Source of the DNA: Pedobacter sp. N36a | GTDB lineage: Bacteria > Bacteroidota > Bacteroidia > Sphingobacteriales > Sphingobacteriaceae | Length of the DNA: 64,000 nt | Assembly (NCBI RefSeq): GCF_014472395.1 | Contig: NZ_JACSZW010000014.1 | Span: forward strand, 32,694 to 96,693 | Direction: 5' to 3' | Shown: one piece after another, positions 37,259 to 45,206 of the stretch | How the letters are laid out: the number at the start of each line of letters is the position of its first letter | Position numbering within the stretch: position 1 is the first letter of the stretch | Translations under genes and position numbers: made by a program | Notes under the pieces: generated by a model | Seen by the model: the letters and a program-made list of their open reading frames with translations, nothing else | Told to the model about the DNA's origin: nothing | The model's database searches: none

Positions 37259-38233
37259 ATGACGAGCCCCCCCATCCTGTTCCAGCACCTTAGTCCTATC
37301 AAATCTAAAATCGCACTGTTACTTTTTATCACCGTTTTATCCCTCAAAACCCAAAGCTCAATCGCTCAGCAAATTTATTCAAAAGCCTACGGTCAAAAAG
37401 GAAACCCAGCATTAATATACGTACACGGGGGCCCTCGGGGTAATTCTACATTATTCGAAGGAACCACTGCAGCAGCGCTGGCAAAAAAAGGCTATTACGT
37501 CATCGTATATGATCGAAGAGGCGAAGGCCGCTCTGCTGATCCTGGCGCCAAAATGACTTTTGAGGAGGCCGCAATAGACCTGAACGGGCTATTACAACAA
37601 TATGGCTTAACAAAAGTGAATATCTTAGGTCACAGTTTCGGTGGCCTGGTTTCCACTTTGTTTGCGAACACCTATCCTGAAAAAGTTGAACGCCTAATTT
37701 TAGTTGGGGCGTTATTTTCGCAGCAGGAATCTTATGACCATATCCTGAACACCAGTCTAAAATTAGCAGTGCAAAAGAAAGACACTGCCATGCTAAAAAA
37801 GATTTCCAATATTAAATCCTTCGACAAGAAAAGTGAACAATATCGGAAACAGACTTATGAGGTCGCCTCCTACCATGGCTTCTTCAAAATGCCAAGGCCG
37901 ACCGAAGCATCAAAAAGAGTAAATGAGCAATACGAGAATAGCTTCTCCAAATCCAATATTCGAAATGATAAAGCTCCGACACTTTTTTATGAAAACGAAT
38001 CGCGTGTCAACATTGACACAAAATCCATTCTAAAAAACCTCAGCCATAAAAAGATAAAGCTCTCTGCCATTTACGGACTTCAAGATGGCGTTTTCTCTAG
38101 CAAGCAATTATCAGATTTAAAAAAGATCACAGGCGCCTCGACTTTTTACGGTATAGAAAATTGCTCCCACTATCCTTTTGTAGATCAACAGGAAAAGTTT
38201 GTGAATAGTGTAATAGACATCATGAACAAATAA
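37259..38233 (+). CDS. Secreted alpha/beta hydrolase, proline iminopeptidase-like
   Basis: 324 residues. A signal peptide (ending SSIAQQ) is followed by an alpha/beta hydrolase fold with oxyanion HGGPRGNS, DRRGEGRS and nucleophile elbow GHSFGG (about residue 125). Catalytic His is probably in NCSHYPF near the C-terminus, and Asp in LQDGVFS. The HGGP and DRRGxGxS motifs fit S33-type aminopeptidases or esterases. The gene has no operon partner, apart from a truncated serine hydrolase 8 bases downstream. Confidence 0.87.
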   Translation: MTSPPILFQHLSPIKSKIALLLFITVLSLKTQSSIAQQIYSKAYGQKGNPALIYVHGGPRGNSTLFEGTTAAALAKKGYYVIVYDRRGEGRSADPGAKMTFEEAAIDLNGLLQQYGLTKVNILGHSFGGLVSTLFANTYPEKVERLILVGALFSQQESYDHILNTSLKLAVQKKDTAMLKKISNIKSFDKKSEQYRKQTYEVASYHGFFKMPRPTEASKRVNEQYENSFSKSNIRNDKAPTLFYENESRVNIDTKSILKNLSHKKIKLSAIYGLQDGVFSSKQLSDLKKITGASTFYGIENCSHYPFVDQQEKFVNSVIDIMNK

Positions 38234-38241
38234 CCAGTTAA

Positions 38242-38391
38242 ATGAAAAAATTTTTAACCTTTATGGTCTCCATATTGATGACCAGCTGCTACACTTTTGG
38301 TCAAAATATTGATTATTCCAGTCAAATAGATCGCTTAATTGAAATCAAAAATCCAAGAAGCTTCAATGGTGTGGTCCTCCTGCAGGATTAA
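38242..38391 (+). pseudogene. Truncated serine hydrolase (beta-lactamase class C-like), N-terminal fragment
   Basis: 50 codons from ATG 38242. A secretion signal (MKKFLTFMVSILMTSCYTFG) is followed by IDRLIEIKNPRSFNGVVLLQ and a stop. The R-FNGVVL segment is how secreted serine hydrolases of the beta-lactamase class C family begin just before their catalytic SxxK region, which is absent. The stop codon overlaps the end of the urease-locus gene on the other strand, so this looks like a gene cut at a junction. Confidence 0.65.
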
Positions 38392-38876
38392 CTCCTATTC
38401 TTGAGCGTCTGCTCATAAATATTCCCATAACAATTCACCATTTGTGAAGGATCCAATCTGAAATTGGCCAGGCTTACCGAAGCGCCATATTTTTGCTGCA
38501 ATGCCGGAAACAACCGCCCGTCATAGGCAATGGCGATCTTATGGTCGTCGATCATGTAAATCGGCAGGTGTCGATTTCCTACATCAAAGCAAAACAGTCC
38601 TACCACTTCCAGATCATTGGAATGCAAGACCATGCAGGTACAGGGTTTAATGAAAATCCGGATCACTACCTCATCATCCTGAAAGATCAGCGTTCCTTGC
38701 TTCAGCACGATGTTACCTGGTTTATCCAGATGAATCATCCTGCCCGACAACGTTTCTCTTTTGATCAGCGTCCGGTTGACTTCATACCATTCCAGAATCA
38801 AACTGTCCTCTTCCTGCTGACCTAAAGGCTGTAAAAGAGGCAGTTTGCTGATCCTGATGATTTCTTTATTTAACAT
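38388..38876 (-). CDS. Second UreE-like urease accessory protein
   Basis: 162 residues. N-terminal peptide-binding-like beta domain (WYEVNRTLIKRETLSGRMI, LKQGTLIFQDDEVVIRI) and a C-terminal metal-binding-type domain with CFDVGNRHLPIYM, whose His corresponds to the conserved nickel-binding His of UreE. No His-rich tail. It overlaps the hypB stop by 11 bases and is the last gene of the urease operon. A separate ureE lies at the usual place after ureC, so this is a paralogue whose role may be specialised; function is inferred. Confidence 0.75.
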   Translation of the reverse strand: MLNKEIIRISKLPLLQPLGQQEEDSLILEWYEVNRTLIKRETLSGRMIHLDKPGNIVLKQGTLIFQDDEVVIRIFIKPCTCMVLHSNDLEVVGLFCFDVGNRHLPIYMIDDHKIAIAYDGRLFPALQQKYGASVSLANFRLDPSQMVNCYGNIYEQTLKNRS

Positions 38877-39573
38877 GTTTGGCTTTCTTCTCTGCTACTT
38901 TGGCTTTCAACCAGTTACACCATTCGTCCATCCCGGTATCCTGCAGACTGCTGATCGAAATCACGTCCAGATTAGGATTTACTTCTCTGGCATCTTTTGT
39001 TGCCGCTTCTACCGAAAAAGGGACATAAGGCAATAAATCTGCTTTAGACACTAACATTAACTCGCTGGTTAAGAACATACGAGGGTATTTTTTAGGTTTA
39101 TCGTCTCCTTCGGTGGAAGCCAATACCGTTACCCTGTAATCCTCACCAAGGTCGAATGCTGCCGGGCAAACCAGGTTACCTACGTTTTCAATGAACAATA
39201 AATCGCAATCGGTCAGGTCGATATGGTCTAGTGCCTGTAAAATCATCTGTGCTTCGATATGACACATGCCGCCAGTTACGATTTGCAATGCATTGATCCC
39301 TACTTCGCGCATGCGGATCGCATCTCTTTCGGTTTCAGGATCACCCACCAATACGGCGATTTTCAGGTCATTCCCTAAACGCTTACCCGTTTCCTGCATC
39401 AAAGTTGTCTTTCCAGAACCTGGAGAAGAGCAGATATTGATGACACAGATTCCAGGGATTTTATCGCGCACTGCCTTAGCTACGTAGTCATTAGCTTTCA
39501 ACAAGTTCAGTGTGGTATTGTCACATTGTACCGATCCTACCGGCATTTGATTACTTTTCGGTGTTGTTGTCAT
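38866..39573 (-). CDS. hypB: HypB-family nickel-chaperone GTPase
   Basis: 235 residues. G1/P-loop SSPGSGKTTLM, then GDPETERDA and VTGGMCHIEAQMI (metal-site Cys-His region), GTPase motif FIENVGNLVCPA, and NKxD-like SKAD. The N-terminal CxxCGC and His-rich stretch found in some HypB proteins are absent. HypB inserts nickel into NiFe hydrogenase; no hydrogenase gene is in view, and the gene sits between hypA and the second ureE in a urease operon. A role in nickel delivery to urease, as in Helicobacter, is likely. Confidence 0.9.
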   Translation of the reverse strand: MTTTPKSNQMPVGSVQCDNTTLNLLKANDYVAKAVRDKIPGICVINICSSPGSGKTTLMQETGKRLGNDLKIAVLVGDPETERDAIRMREVGINALQIVTGGMCHIEAQMILQALDHIDLTDCDLLFIENVGNLVCPAAFDLGEDYRVTVLASTEGDDKPKKYPRMFLTSELMLVSKADLLPYVPFSVEAATKDAREVNPNLDVISISSLQDTGMDEWCNWLKAKVAEKKAKHVK

Positions 39574-39598
39574 TTTATATGTTGATTTGAAGGTTAAA

Positions 39599-39952
39599 TT
39601 ATATGATGATTTGATCGTTAAAAATTACTTGACTGATACGAAGTTCTTCCCCCTGCACAATCTGATCTGAAGGCTGCCCACAGCTGCATACAAACTTGTG
39701 AAACCGTACCTCAAACTCGGTAGTACAGCTTTTGCAGTACGCAATAATTGGCAGCAGCTCAATCTCTACTTCCGTTTCCCTGAACCTCGTTTCTTCCAAA
39801 ACAAATGCTTCAAAGGCGTTTTGAATGAGAATCGGCTGGACATTACAGAGTAAGCCAGCCTGTATTTTTATCTTGCTGATATGAGGATAGGTTTCTGGAT
39901 AGGCTTGCTCCAGCGTTTTAAAAATATCCTTGACTATTGCTATTTCGTGCAT
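39599..39952 (-). CDS. hypA: HypA-family nickel metallochaperone
   Basis: 117 residues. It starts MHEIAIVKDI, with the MHE nickel-binding N-terminus. The zinc site is CKSC followed by CSCG; the second pair is CxC instead of the usual CxxC. It lies between ureD and hypB. HypA normally delivers nickel to hydrogenase and, in some bacteria, to urease; the context points to urease here. Confidence 0.88.
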   Translation of the reverse strand: MHEIAIVKDIFKTLEQAYPETYPHISKIKIQAGLLCNVQPILIQNAFEAFVLEETRFRETEVEIELLPIIAYCKSCTTEFEVRFHKFVCSCGQPSDQIVQGEELRISQVIFNDQIII

Positions 39953-39957
39953 AATAA

Positions 39958-40770
39958 TTAGTTTTCAATCAGTTCCGCTGCTTGTTTTTTATGCGCCATA
40001 AAATCCATGCAGATATTAGCTACCGTTCTCATGAAATTATAAAGCAGATCCCCGTTGTTTCCCAATGCACGGAATAAAATCATTTGATCCGCCGCCATGG
40101 TAAAGCCAAAGGTGATGTCTTCATAAGCTCCGCTGAAGATCTCATCCAGTTCCTTTTTAAATTCTACCGCATATGCTGAGGCGATAATCAAGGTGCTCTG
40201 ATGGGTATATCCCTCATGAAAGAGCATTTTATCGATCGGCTGTGCGGCAGGAATGAGCACCTGATTGTCTATGTACACAATTTTGCCTGACCTATAGATT
40301 TTAGTAGTACTGTGCAGCTTTTGGAATTCAAAAATTTCCTCTCGCTGTACACGCCCGGCACAAATGATATCTCCCCAGATTAAACTAGCCCCTTCTTCCA
40401 GGTATACCTCATTTAGGGTATGGAAAATAGCGTCTTTAAAGGGAGTGATCGGATACGGGATGAATTGAAAAAACGCATCCTTTCCTACCTTCACCAATGT
40501 TTGCTGCGTAGCTCCGATTTTCATGGGATGCAGCTTATTATACGATTGGGAATAGAGATGAAGAATGGCCTCCTCCGCGATATCAATATCAATTTTCAAA
40601 TGGTCTTCGTCCATAATTCCCGGTGAAGAACTCATGATGATCAACTCCAGGTGCTGATGTTCCCGCTGAGATCCATAAGGCACTACTTTGTAAGGCATAT
40701 TAAAAAAACTGTCTTTCATGACCGTCTTTTGCTCCTCTACACAAACGCTGATCTTAATTGCACTATCCAT
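39958..40770 (-). CDS. ureD: Urease accessory protein UreD (UreH)
   Basis: 270 residues. Contains the UreD landmarks LHLYSQSYNKLHPM, FFQFIPYPITPFKDAIFHTL, GASLIWGDIICAGRVQREEIF. UreD scaffolds the UreDFG complex on apo-urease and passes nickel. It is 12 bases after ureG in the same direction and only 5 bases before hypA. Confidence 0.9.
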   Translation of the reverse strand: MDSAIKISVCVEEQKTVMKDSFFNMPYKVVPYGSQREHQHLELIIMSSSPGIMDEDHLKIDIDIAEEAILHLYSQSYNKLHPMKIGATQQTLVKVGKDAFFQFIPYPITPFKDAIFHTLNEVYLEEGASLIWGDIICAGRVQREEIFEFQKLHSTTKIYRSGKIVYIDNQVLIPAAQPIDKMLFHEGYTHQSTLIIASAYAVEFKKELDEIFSGAYEDITFGFTMAADQMILFRALGNNGDLLYNFMRTVANICMDFMAHKKQAAELIEN

Positions 40771-40782
40771 GGTTTTTCCCCC

Positions 40783-41397
40783 TTAATCTTCTAGCAAAGC
40801 ATATTTCTTAATCCAATCCTGCACCTGATCTAAACCTTGTAAGGTCATCATATTGGTCAGGATAAAAGGACGTTCTCCACGCATGCGTTTGGCATCGCTC
40901 TGCATGATGGACAGATCGGCACCCACATAAGGCGCTAGATCAATCTTATTGATCAGCAATAGATCTGACCTGGTGATGCCAGGGCCGCCTTTTCTTGGAA
41001 TCTTCTCTCCTTCCGCCACATCAATCACGAAAATGGTCACATCGGCCAGATCCGGACTAAAAGTAGCGGTCAGGTTATCTCCTCCACTTTCTACAAAAAT
41101 GATCTCCACATCAGGAAATTTCTCGGCAAGTTCTTCCACAGCCTCTAGGTTCATGGAACAATCTTCCCGGATTGCCGTATGTGGACATCCGCCCGTTTCT
41201 ACTCCAGCAATTCTTTCTGCTGGCAGGGAGGAGTTTTTCTGAAGAAACTCCGCATCCTCACGGGTATAAATATCATTGGTCACCACGCAAATGCTATAAT
41301 CATTGCACATGGTTCTAGTCAATCTTTCGATTAATGCGGTCTTTCCCGACCCTACTGGTCCTGCGACCCCTATTTTCACATATTTTCTCTTTGCCAT
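40783..41397 (-). CDS. ureG: Urease accessory GTPase UreG
   Basis: 204 residues, the usual length. P-loop GPVGSGKTALIERL, then NDIYTREDAEFL, ETGGCPHTAIREDCSMN (with the conserved Cys-Pro-His nickel site), FVESGGDNLTATFSPDLAD and NKIDLAPYVGAD. All key motifs are intact. It couples GTP hydrolysis to nickel insertion into urease. Confidence 0.96.
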   Translation of the reverse strand: MAKRKYVKIGVAGPVGSGKTALIERLTRTMCNDYSICVVTNDIYTREDAEFLQKNSSLPAERIAGVETGGCPHTAIREDCSMNLEAVEELAEKFPDVEIIFVESGGDNLTATFSPDLADVTIFVIDVAEGEKIPRKGGPGITRSDLLLINKIDLAPYVGADLSIMQSDAKRMRGERPFILTNMMTLQGLDQVQDWIKKYALLED

Positions 41398-41406
41398 TTT
41401 ATGTCA

Positions 41407-42093
41407 TTATGAAATATAAATCCTTGTATATAATTTTTCATGCTGCATACACCTGATGTCCTGAGCGATACAGCAGCTGCCTAATAGTTCTACGGGCATA
41501 TTTTCCTGTGCTTCCACCAATTCATCTATCAGCCCATGCAGGTTGTACAAAATCTTTTGTGCATCCATCTGGCTGATGGGTACCAGCTTGGCGCAATTGG
41601 TCACCATTCCGTTAAGGGTGTTGTAGTAAAATGCATGTAATGCGTCTTTCATGGGTATTTTAGCCGCATGCGCATACATGGCAAAAGCCATCGCATAATG
41701 TCCGTGTACCTCTCCGCCTTTGATCGCCTGCAGGTATTTTGTACAGCGCGGGATCGGCTTCAGGTTTTCCGTCACTTTCAGAAAACGGATGCCTAATTTC
41801 TTGCTCGCCTCTCTGATTTCAAAAGGTGCTTTATAGGCGGTGATCAGATCGTCCAGTTCCTGAACTCTGGCTTTTGTGGCATGACTGTCGCACATCTTCC
41901 AGGTTTTCATGAAAAAGGCGGCATCGTTATAATAAAAATTGTGCTTCAGCATCGTTTCCGCATATATCTTAACGGCTTTGCTATCTTTCACAATTCCTTT
42001 AGTCACATAGCTTTCCAGTCCATAAGACTGGGTGAAACTACCGATCGGAAATGCGGAATCATTAATCTGTAATAAGGTCAGTAATGCGTTCAT
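41407..42093 (-). CDS. ureF: Urease accessory protein UreF
   Basis: 228 residues, all-alpha. It begins with the characteristic LLQINDSAFPIGSFTQSYGL and contains GHYAMAFAMYAH and NGMVTNCAKLVP. UreF acts as the GTPase-regulating partner of UreG in urease activation. It starts one base before the end region of ureE, so translation is probably coupled. Confidence 0.94.
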   Translation of the reverse strand: MNALLTLLQINDSAFPIGSFTQSYGLESYVTKGIVKDSKAVKIYAETMLKHNFYYNDAAFFMKTWKMCDSHATKARVQELDDLITAYKAPFEIREASKKLGIRFLKVTENLKPIPRCTKYLQAIKGGEVHGHYAMAFAMYAHAAKIPMKDALHAFYYNTLNGMVTNCAKLVPISQMDAQKILYNLHGLIDELVEAQENMPVELLGSCCIAQDIRCMQHEKLYTRIYIS

Positions 42094-42094
42094 G

Positions 42095-42586
42095 TTACTT
42101 GCTTGCTAAAGAAATTACCTGCCCTGATGAACTCCATTTGTGGATCATCAGGGTAGAGGTTCTTTCAATTATTCTATCTTCTTTGCGCGGTTTGAATCCC
42201 CCTCTTTTCAAAAATTGATACAGCGGTTCTTCGAATGCGATGATGACTTCTTTGTCTTTATTGATAAAAACCGGGATGTGCTTATTGCCAATTTCAAAAC
42301 AGACAATGGCCATATCTTTAAAGCTGACTGGCTGAAACACGATACAAGGGCCAGGGATGATCTGCACCACAATGATGTTTTTCCCTTCATGGTGCAAAAT
42401 ATCGCCATGAAAAAGCTGCTCCTGTGCCAGATGTTGGATCGCAATTTCACGTCCCCCATCTGTTAGCATGCGCAGGATTCTCTTTGTCGTATCATACCAT
42501 TCCAATTGCAAAACATCGATTTTACAGTTGGAGTAGCGTTTCGCATCGTCGTATAGGTTGGCAATAACCCGATCTACTTTTATCAT
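42095..42586 (-). CDS. ureE: Urease accessory protein UreE (nickel chaperone)
   Basis: 163 residues from the ATG at 42586 (MIKVDRVIANLYDD), one base after the ureC stop; the longer open frame to 42646 would overlap ureC and is not used. It has the UreE N-terminal domain (LEWYDTTKRILRMLTDGGRE) and the metal-binding domain CFEIGNKHIPVFI. No His-rich C-terminal tail. It stands in the standard ureC-E-F-G order; a paralogue lies at 38388. Confidence 0.88.
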   Translation of the reverse strand: MIKVDRVIANLYDDAKRYSNCKIDVLQLEWYDTTKRILRMLTDGGREIAIQHLAQEQLFHGDILHHEGKNIIVVQIIPGPCIVFQPVSFKDMAIVCFEIGNKHIPVFINKDKEVIIAFEEPLYQFLKRGGFKPRKEDRIIERTSTLMIHKWSSSGQVISLASK

Positions 42587-42587
42587 T

Positions 42588-44438
42588 TTAGAAAAGGAAA
42601 TAACGTTGTGCCATAGGAAGTACGGCCAAAGGCTCGCAGGTAGCAATTACGCCATCTACACGTACGTCATAAGTTTCCGGATCTACCGTAATATTTGGCA
42701 TCGCATCGTTGTGCACCATGTCTTTTTTCATGACCGTTCTACAGCCTTTTACCGGTAAACTGGTACGGGCAAGGCCATAATTAGCGATCGCTCCATTTTC
42801 TAAAGAAGCTTTAGAAACAAAGTTGAAACAGATGTTAGACAATGCTTTACCGTGGTTACCGAACATCATTCTATAGATGATGGGCTGAGGTGTTGGAATA
42901 GAAGCATTGGCATCTCCCATTTTGGCACCCAGGATCATTCCTCCTTTAATCACCAGCTCAGGTTTTACGCCAAACATTTCTGCTTTCCATAAAATCAGAT
43001 CGGCAATTTTACCAGGTTCAATAGAACCTACATAGGTATCAATTCCATGTGCTTTTGCCGGATTGATGGTATATTTAGAAATGTAACGCTTCACCCTGAA
43101 GTTGTCATTACCTTTTCCTTCATCTTCTTTTAAGGGACCTCTTTGAATCCTCATTTTATGAGCAGTCTGGAAAGTACGGGAAATCACTTCACCTACTCTA
43201 CCCATGGCCTGACTATCAGAACTCATGATGCTGAACACGCCCATATCTTGTAGAATATCTTCTGCAGCGATGGTTTGAGGACGGATTCTTGAATCCGCAA
43301 AAGCCACATCTTCTTTCACATTTTTATCCAGGTGATGGCATACCATCAGCATGTCTAAATGCTCTTCCGCAGTATTGATCGTGTAAGGTTTTGTTGGGTT
43401 GGTAGATGCGGGCAAAATGTTAGGGTACATCGCGATCTTCATAATGTCCGGAGCGTGTCCTCCTCCCGCACCTTCGGTGTGGAAAGTATGGATCACACGG
43501 CCATCAATCGCACGTACAGTATCTTCTAAGAAACCAGCCTCATTTAGTGTATCCGAGTGGATGGCCACCTGAACATCGTATTTATCTGCTACTTTCAAGG
43601 CCATATCGATGGTCACTGGATTCGCACCCCAATCTTCATGGATCTTCACACCCAATGCACCTGCTTCTACCATTTCTTCGATAGGCGCCATAGTCGATAC
43701 GTTTCCTTTACCGAATAAACCAACGTTGATGGGCAGGTTTTCAAATGCCTGCAGCATTTTTTCAATGTACCATTTACCAGAAGTTACGGTAGTCGCGTGG
43801 GTACCATCTGCTGGTCCTGTACCGCCACCGATAAAGGTGGTTACCCCGCTGTACAATGCCGTTTCTACTTGCTGTGGACTGATAAAGTGAATGTGGGTAT
43901 CAATACCACCGGCAGTAAGGATCATCCCAACACCACTGTGTACTTCCGTAGAAGCACCGATGATCATGTGCTCCGTTACCCCATCCTGAACATCAGGGTT
44001 TCCTGCCTTTCCAACTCCAACAATCTTTCCATTTTTGATCCCCACATCACCTTTCACGATCCCCCAATGGTCAATCACCATCACGTTTGTGATACAGAAA
44101 TCCAGTACACCTTCGTCTGCCAACGCACGTGCCGACTGGCCCATACCATCACGGATGGTTTTACCACCACCAAACTTGTTTTCTTCTCCGTATACGGCAA
44201 AATCTTTCTCGATTTCAATAAATAAATCCGTATCGGCCAACCTCACTTTATCACCTGTGGTAGGGCCAAAAAGCGCCACATATTTTGCTCTGGGAATGTA
44301 AAGGTCCCCATCTATATATTTAACGGAACCTGCGTCAAGGCCAAGTTTATCCAGTCCTAAAGACCTTAAACCAACTACACTGCCCATGGCAGTCATCCCA
44401 ACTACCTTAATCCATTCTCTTCTATTCCAATCTGCCAT
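42588..44438 (-). CDS. ureC: Urease subunit alpha UreC with twin-arginine-like N-terminal extension
   Basis: 616 residues, about 45 more than the usual ~570. The core starts near residue 48 (IPRAKYVALFGPTTGDKVRL). Nickel ligands are THIHF, the carbamylated Lys in GVKIHEDWG, AIHSDTLNE, HTFHTEGAGGGHAPD and FADSRIR; catalytic His is in MVCHHLD. All are present, so the enzyme should hydrolyse urea to ammonia and carbamate. The extra N-terminus MADWNRREWIKVV plus the hydrophobic GMTAMGSVVGL resembles a Tat signal, though without a clear cleavage site. No alternative Met lies between residues 19 and the core start. Urease is normally cytoplasmic, so location is an open question. Confidence 0.95.
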   Translation of the reverse strand: MADWNRREWIKVVGMTAMGSVVGLRSLGLDKLGLDAGSVKYIDGDLYIPRAKYVALFGPTTGDKVRLADTDLFIEIEKDFAVYGEENKFGGGKTIRDGMGQSARALADEGVLDFCITNVMVIDHWGIVKGDVGIKNGKIVGVGKAGNPDVQDGVTEHMIIGASTEVHSGVGMILTAGGIDTHIHFISPQQVETALYSGVTTFIGGGTGPADGTHATTVTSGKWYIEKMLQAFENLPINVGLFGKGNVSTMAPIEEMVEAGALGVKIHEDWGANPVTIDMALKVADKYDVQVAIHSDTLNEAGFLEDTVRAIDGRVIHTFHTEGAGGGHAPDIMKIAMYPNILPASTNPTKPYTINTAEEHLDMLMVCHHLDKNVKEDVAFADSRIRPQTIAAEDILQDMGVFSIMSSDSQAMGRVGEVISRTFQTAHKMRIQRGPLKEDEGKGNDNFRVKRYISKYTINPAKAHGIDTYVGSIEPGKIADLILWKAEMFGVKPELVIKGGMILGAKMGDANASIPTPQPIIYRMMFGNHGKALSNICFNFVSKASLENGAIANYGLARTSLPVKGCRTVMKKDMVHNDAMPNITVDPETYDVRVDGVIATCEPLAVLPMAQRYFLF

Positions 44439-44444
44439 AATATC

Positions 44445-44822
44445 TTATCTTAATTTTACGGTTTTATACTTTTCTGCATTCATTTTTGCGATCGCCGCTT
44501 CCTTTACTTTCTCATCCGTGTACTTACCACTGGTTAAGCCATTAAATCCGTGGATTTCTTTGTTGCCGCCAATCTCTACGAGGATGATGTCTTTGCTTTC
44601 TCCGGGTTCAAAACGGATCGCGGTACTGGCAGGAATGTTTAATCTTTTCCCATATGCACGTTCTCTGTCGAACTGCAGGTGTCTGTTCACCTCAAAAAAA
44701 TGATAATGGGAACCTATTTGTATCGGTCTATCTCCTGTATTGGTCACAGACAAGGGCGATGTTTCGTAACCGACATTGGCCTTGATGTCTTCTTTTTTTA
44801 TAATGTATTCTCCTGGTATCAT
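44445..44822 (-). CDS. ureB: Urease subunit beta UreB
   Basis: 125 residues. Starts MIPGEYIIKKEDI and contains NTGDRPIQIGSHYHFFEVN and GKRLNIPASTAIRFEPG, all typical. Structural subunit of the heterotrimeric urease. Separate from ureA, as in most bacteria outside Helicobacter. Lies 6 bases before ureC. Confidence 0.96.
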   Translation of the reverse strand: MIPGEYIIKKEDIKANVGYETSPLSVTNTGDRPIQIGSHYHFFEVNRHLQFDRERAYGKRLNIPASTAIRFEPGESKDIILVEIGGNKEIHGFNGLTSGKYTDEKVKEAAIAKMNAEKYKTVKLR

Positions 44823-44840
44823 TTTTTATAATTTTAAAGA

Positions 44841-45143
44841 TTAGCGAATAGGATTGTGAATGGTAACTAGCTTTGTTCCATCTGGAAATGTCACTTCAAT
44901 CTGCACATCATGGATCATCTCTGGAACGCCTTCCATCACCTGTTTTCTACTCAACAACTTGGTTCCGTAGTCCATTAGCGCGGATACAGTTCTTCCATCT
45001 CTTGCTTTCTCCATGATCTCTGCACTGATGTAGGCGATACATTCCGGATAGTTCAGCTTCAGGCCTCTTTTGAGACGTTTGCTGGCAAGCTCACCTGCAA
45101 GATGCAGCATCAATTTTTCGGTTTCTCTGGGTGTTAAACGCAT
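44841..45143 (-). CDS. ureA: Urease subunit gamma UreA
   Basis: 100 residues, the normal length. Contains LTPRETEKLMLHLAGELA, LNYPECIAYISAEIMEKARD and MIHDVQIEVTFPDGTKLVT. First of the ureABCEFGD genes; the porin gene lies 63 bases upstream on the same strand, with no terminator seen between, so porin and urease are probably cotranscribed. Confidence 0.96.
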   Translation of the reverse strand: MRLTPRETEKLMLHLAGELASKRLKRGLKLNYPECIAYISAEIMEKARDGRTVSALMDYGTKLLSRKQVMEGVPEMIHDVQIEVTFPDGTKLVTIHNPIR

Positions 45144-45206
45144 AAAATATTATAGTATTAAATTTATTATCTGTTGGATTCTGATAGGATTGGATGTGAG
45201 TTTTTA

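Noticed and set aside
42587..42646. Longer N-terminus for ureE overlapping the end of ureC
   Set aside because: The ATG at 42586 immediately after the ureC stop gives a normal UreE start; the extension is just the antecedent open frame.
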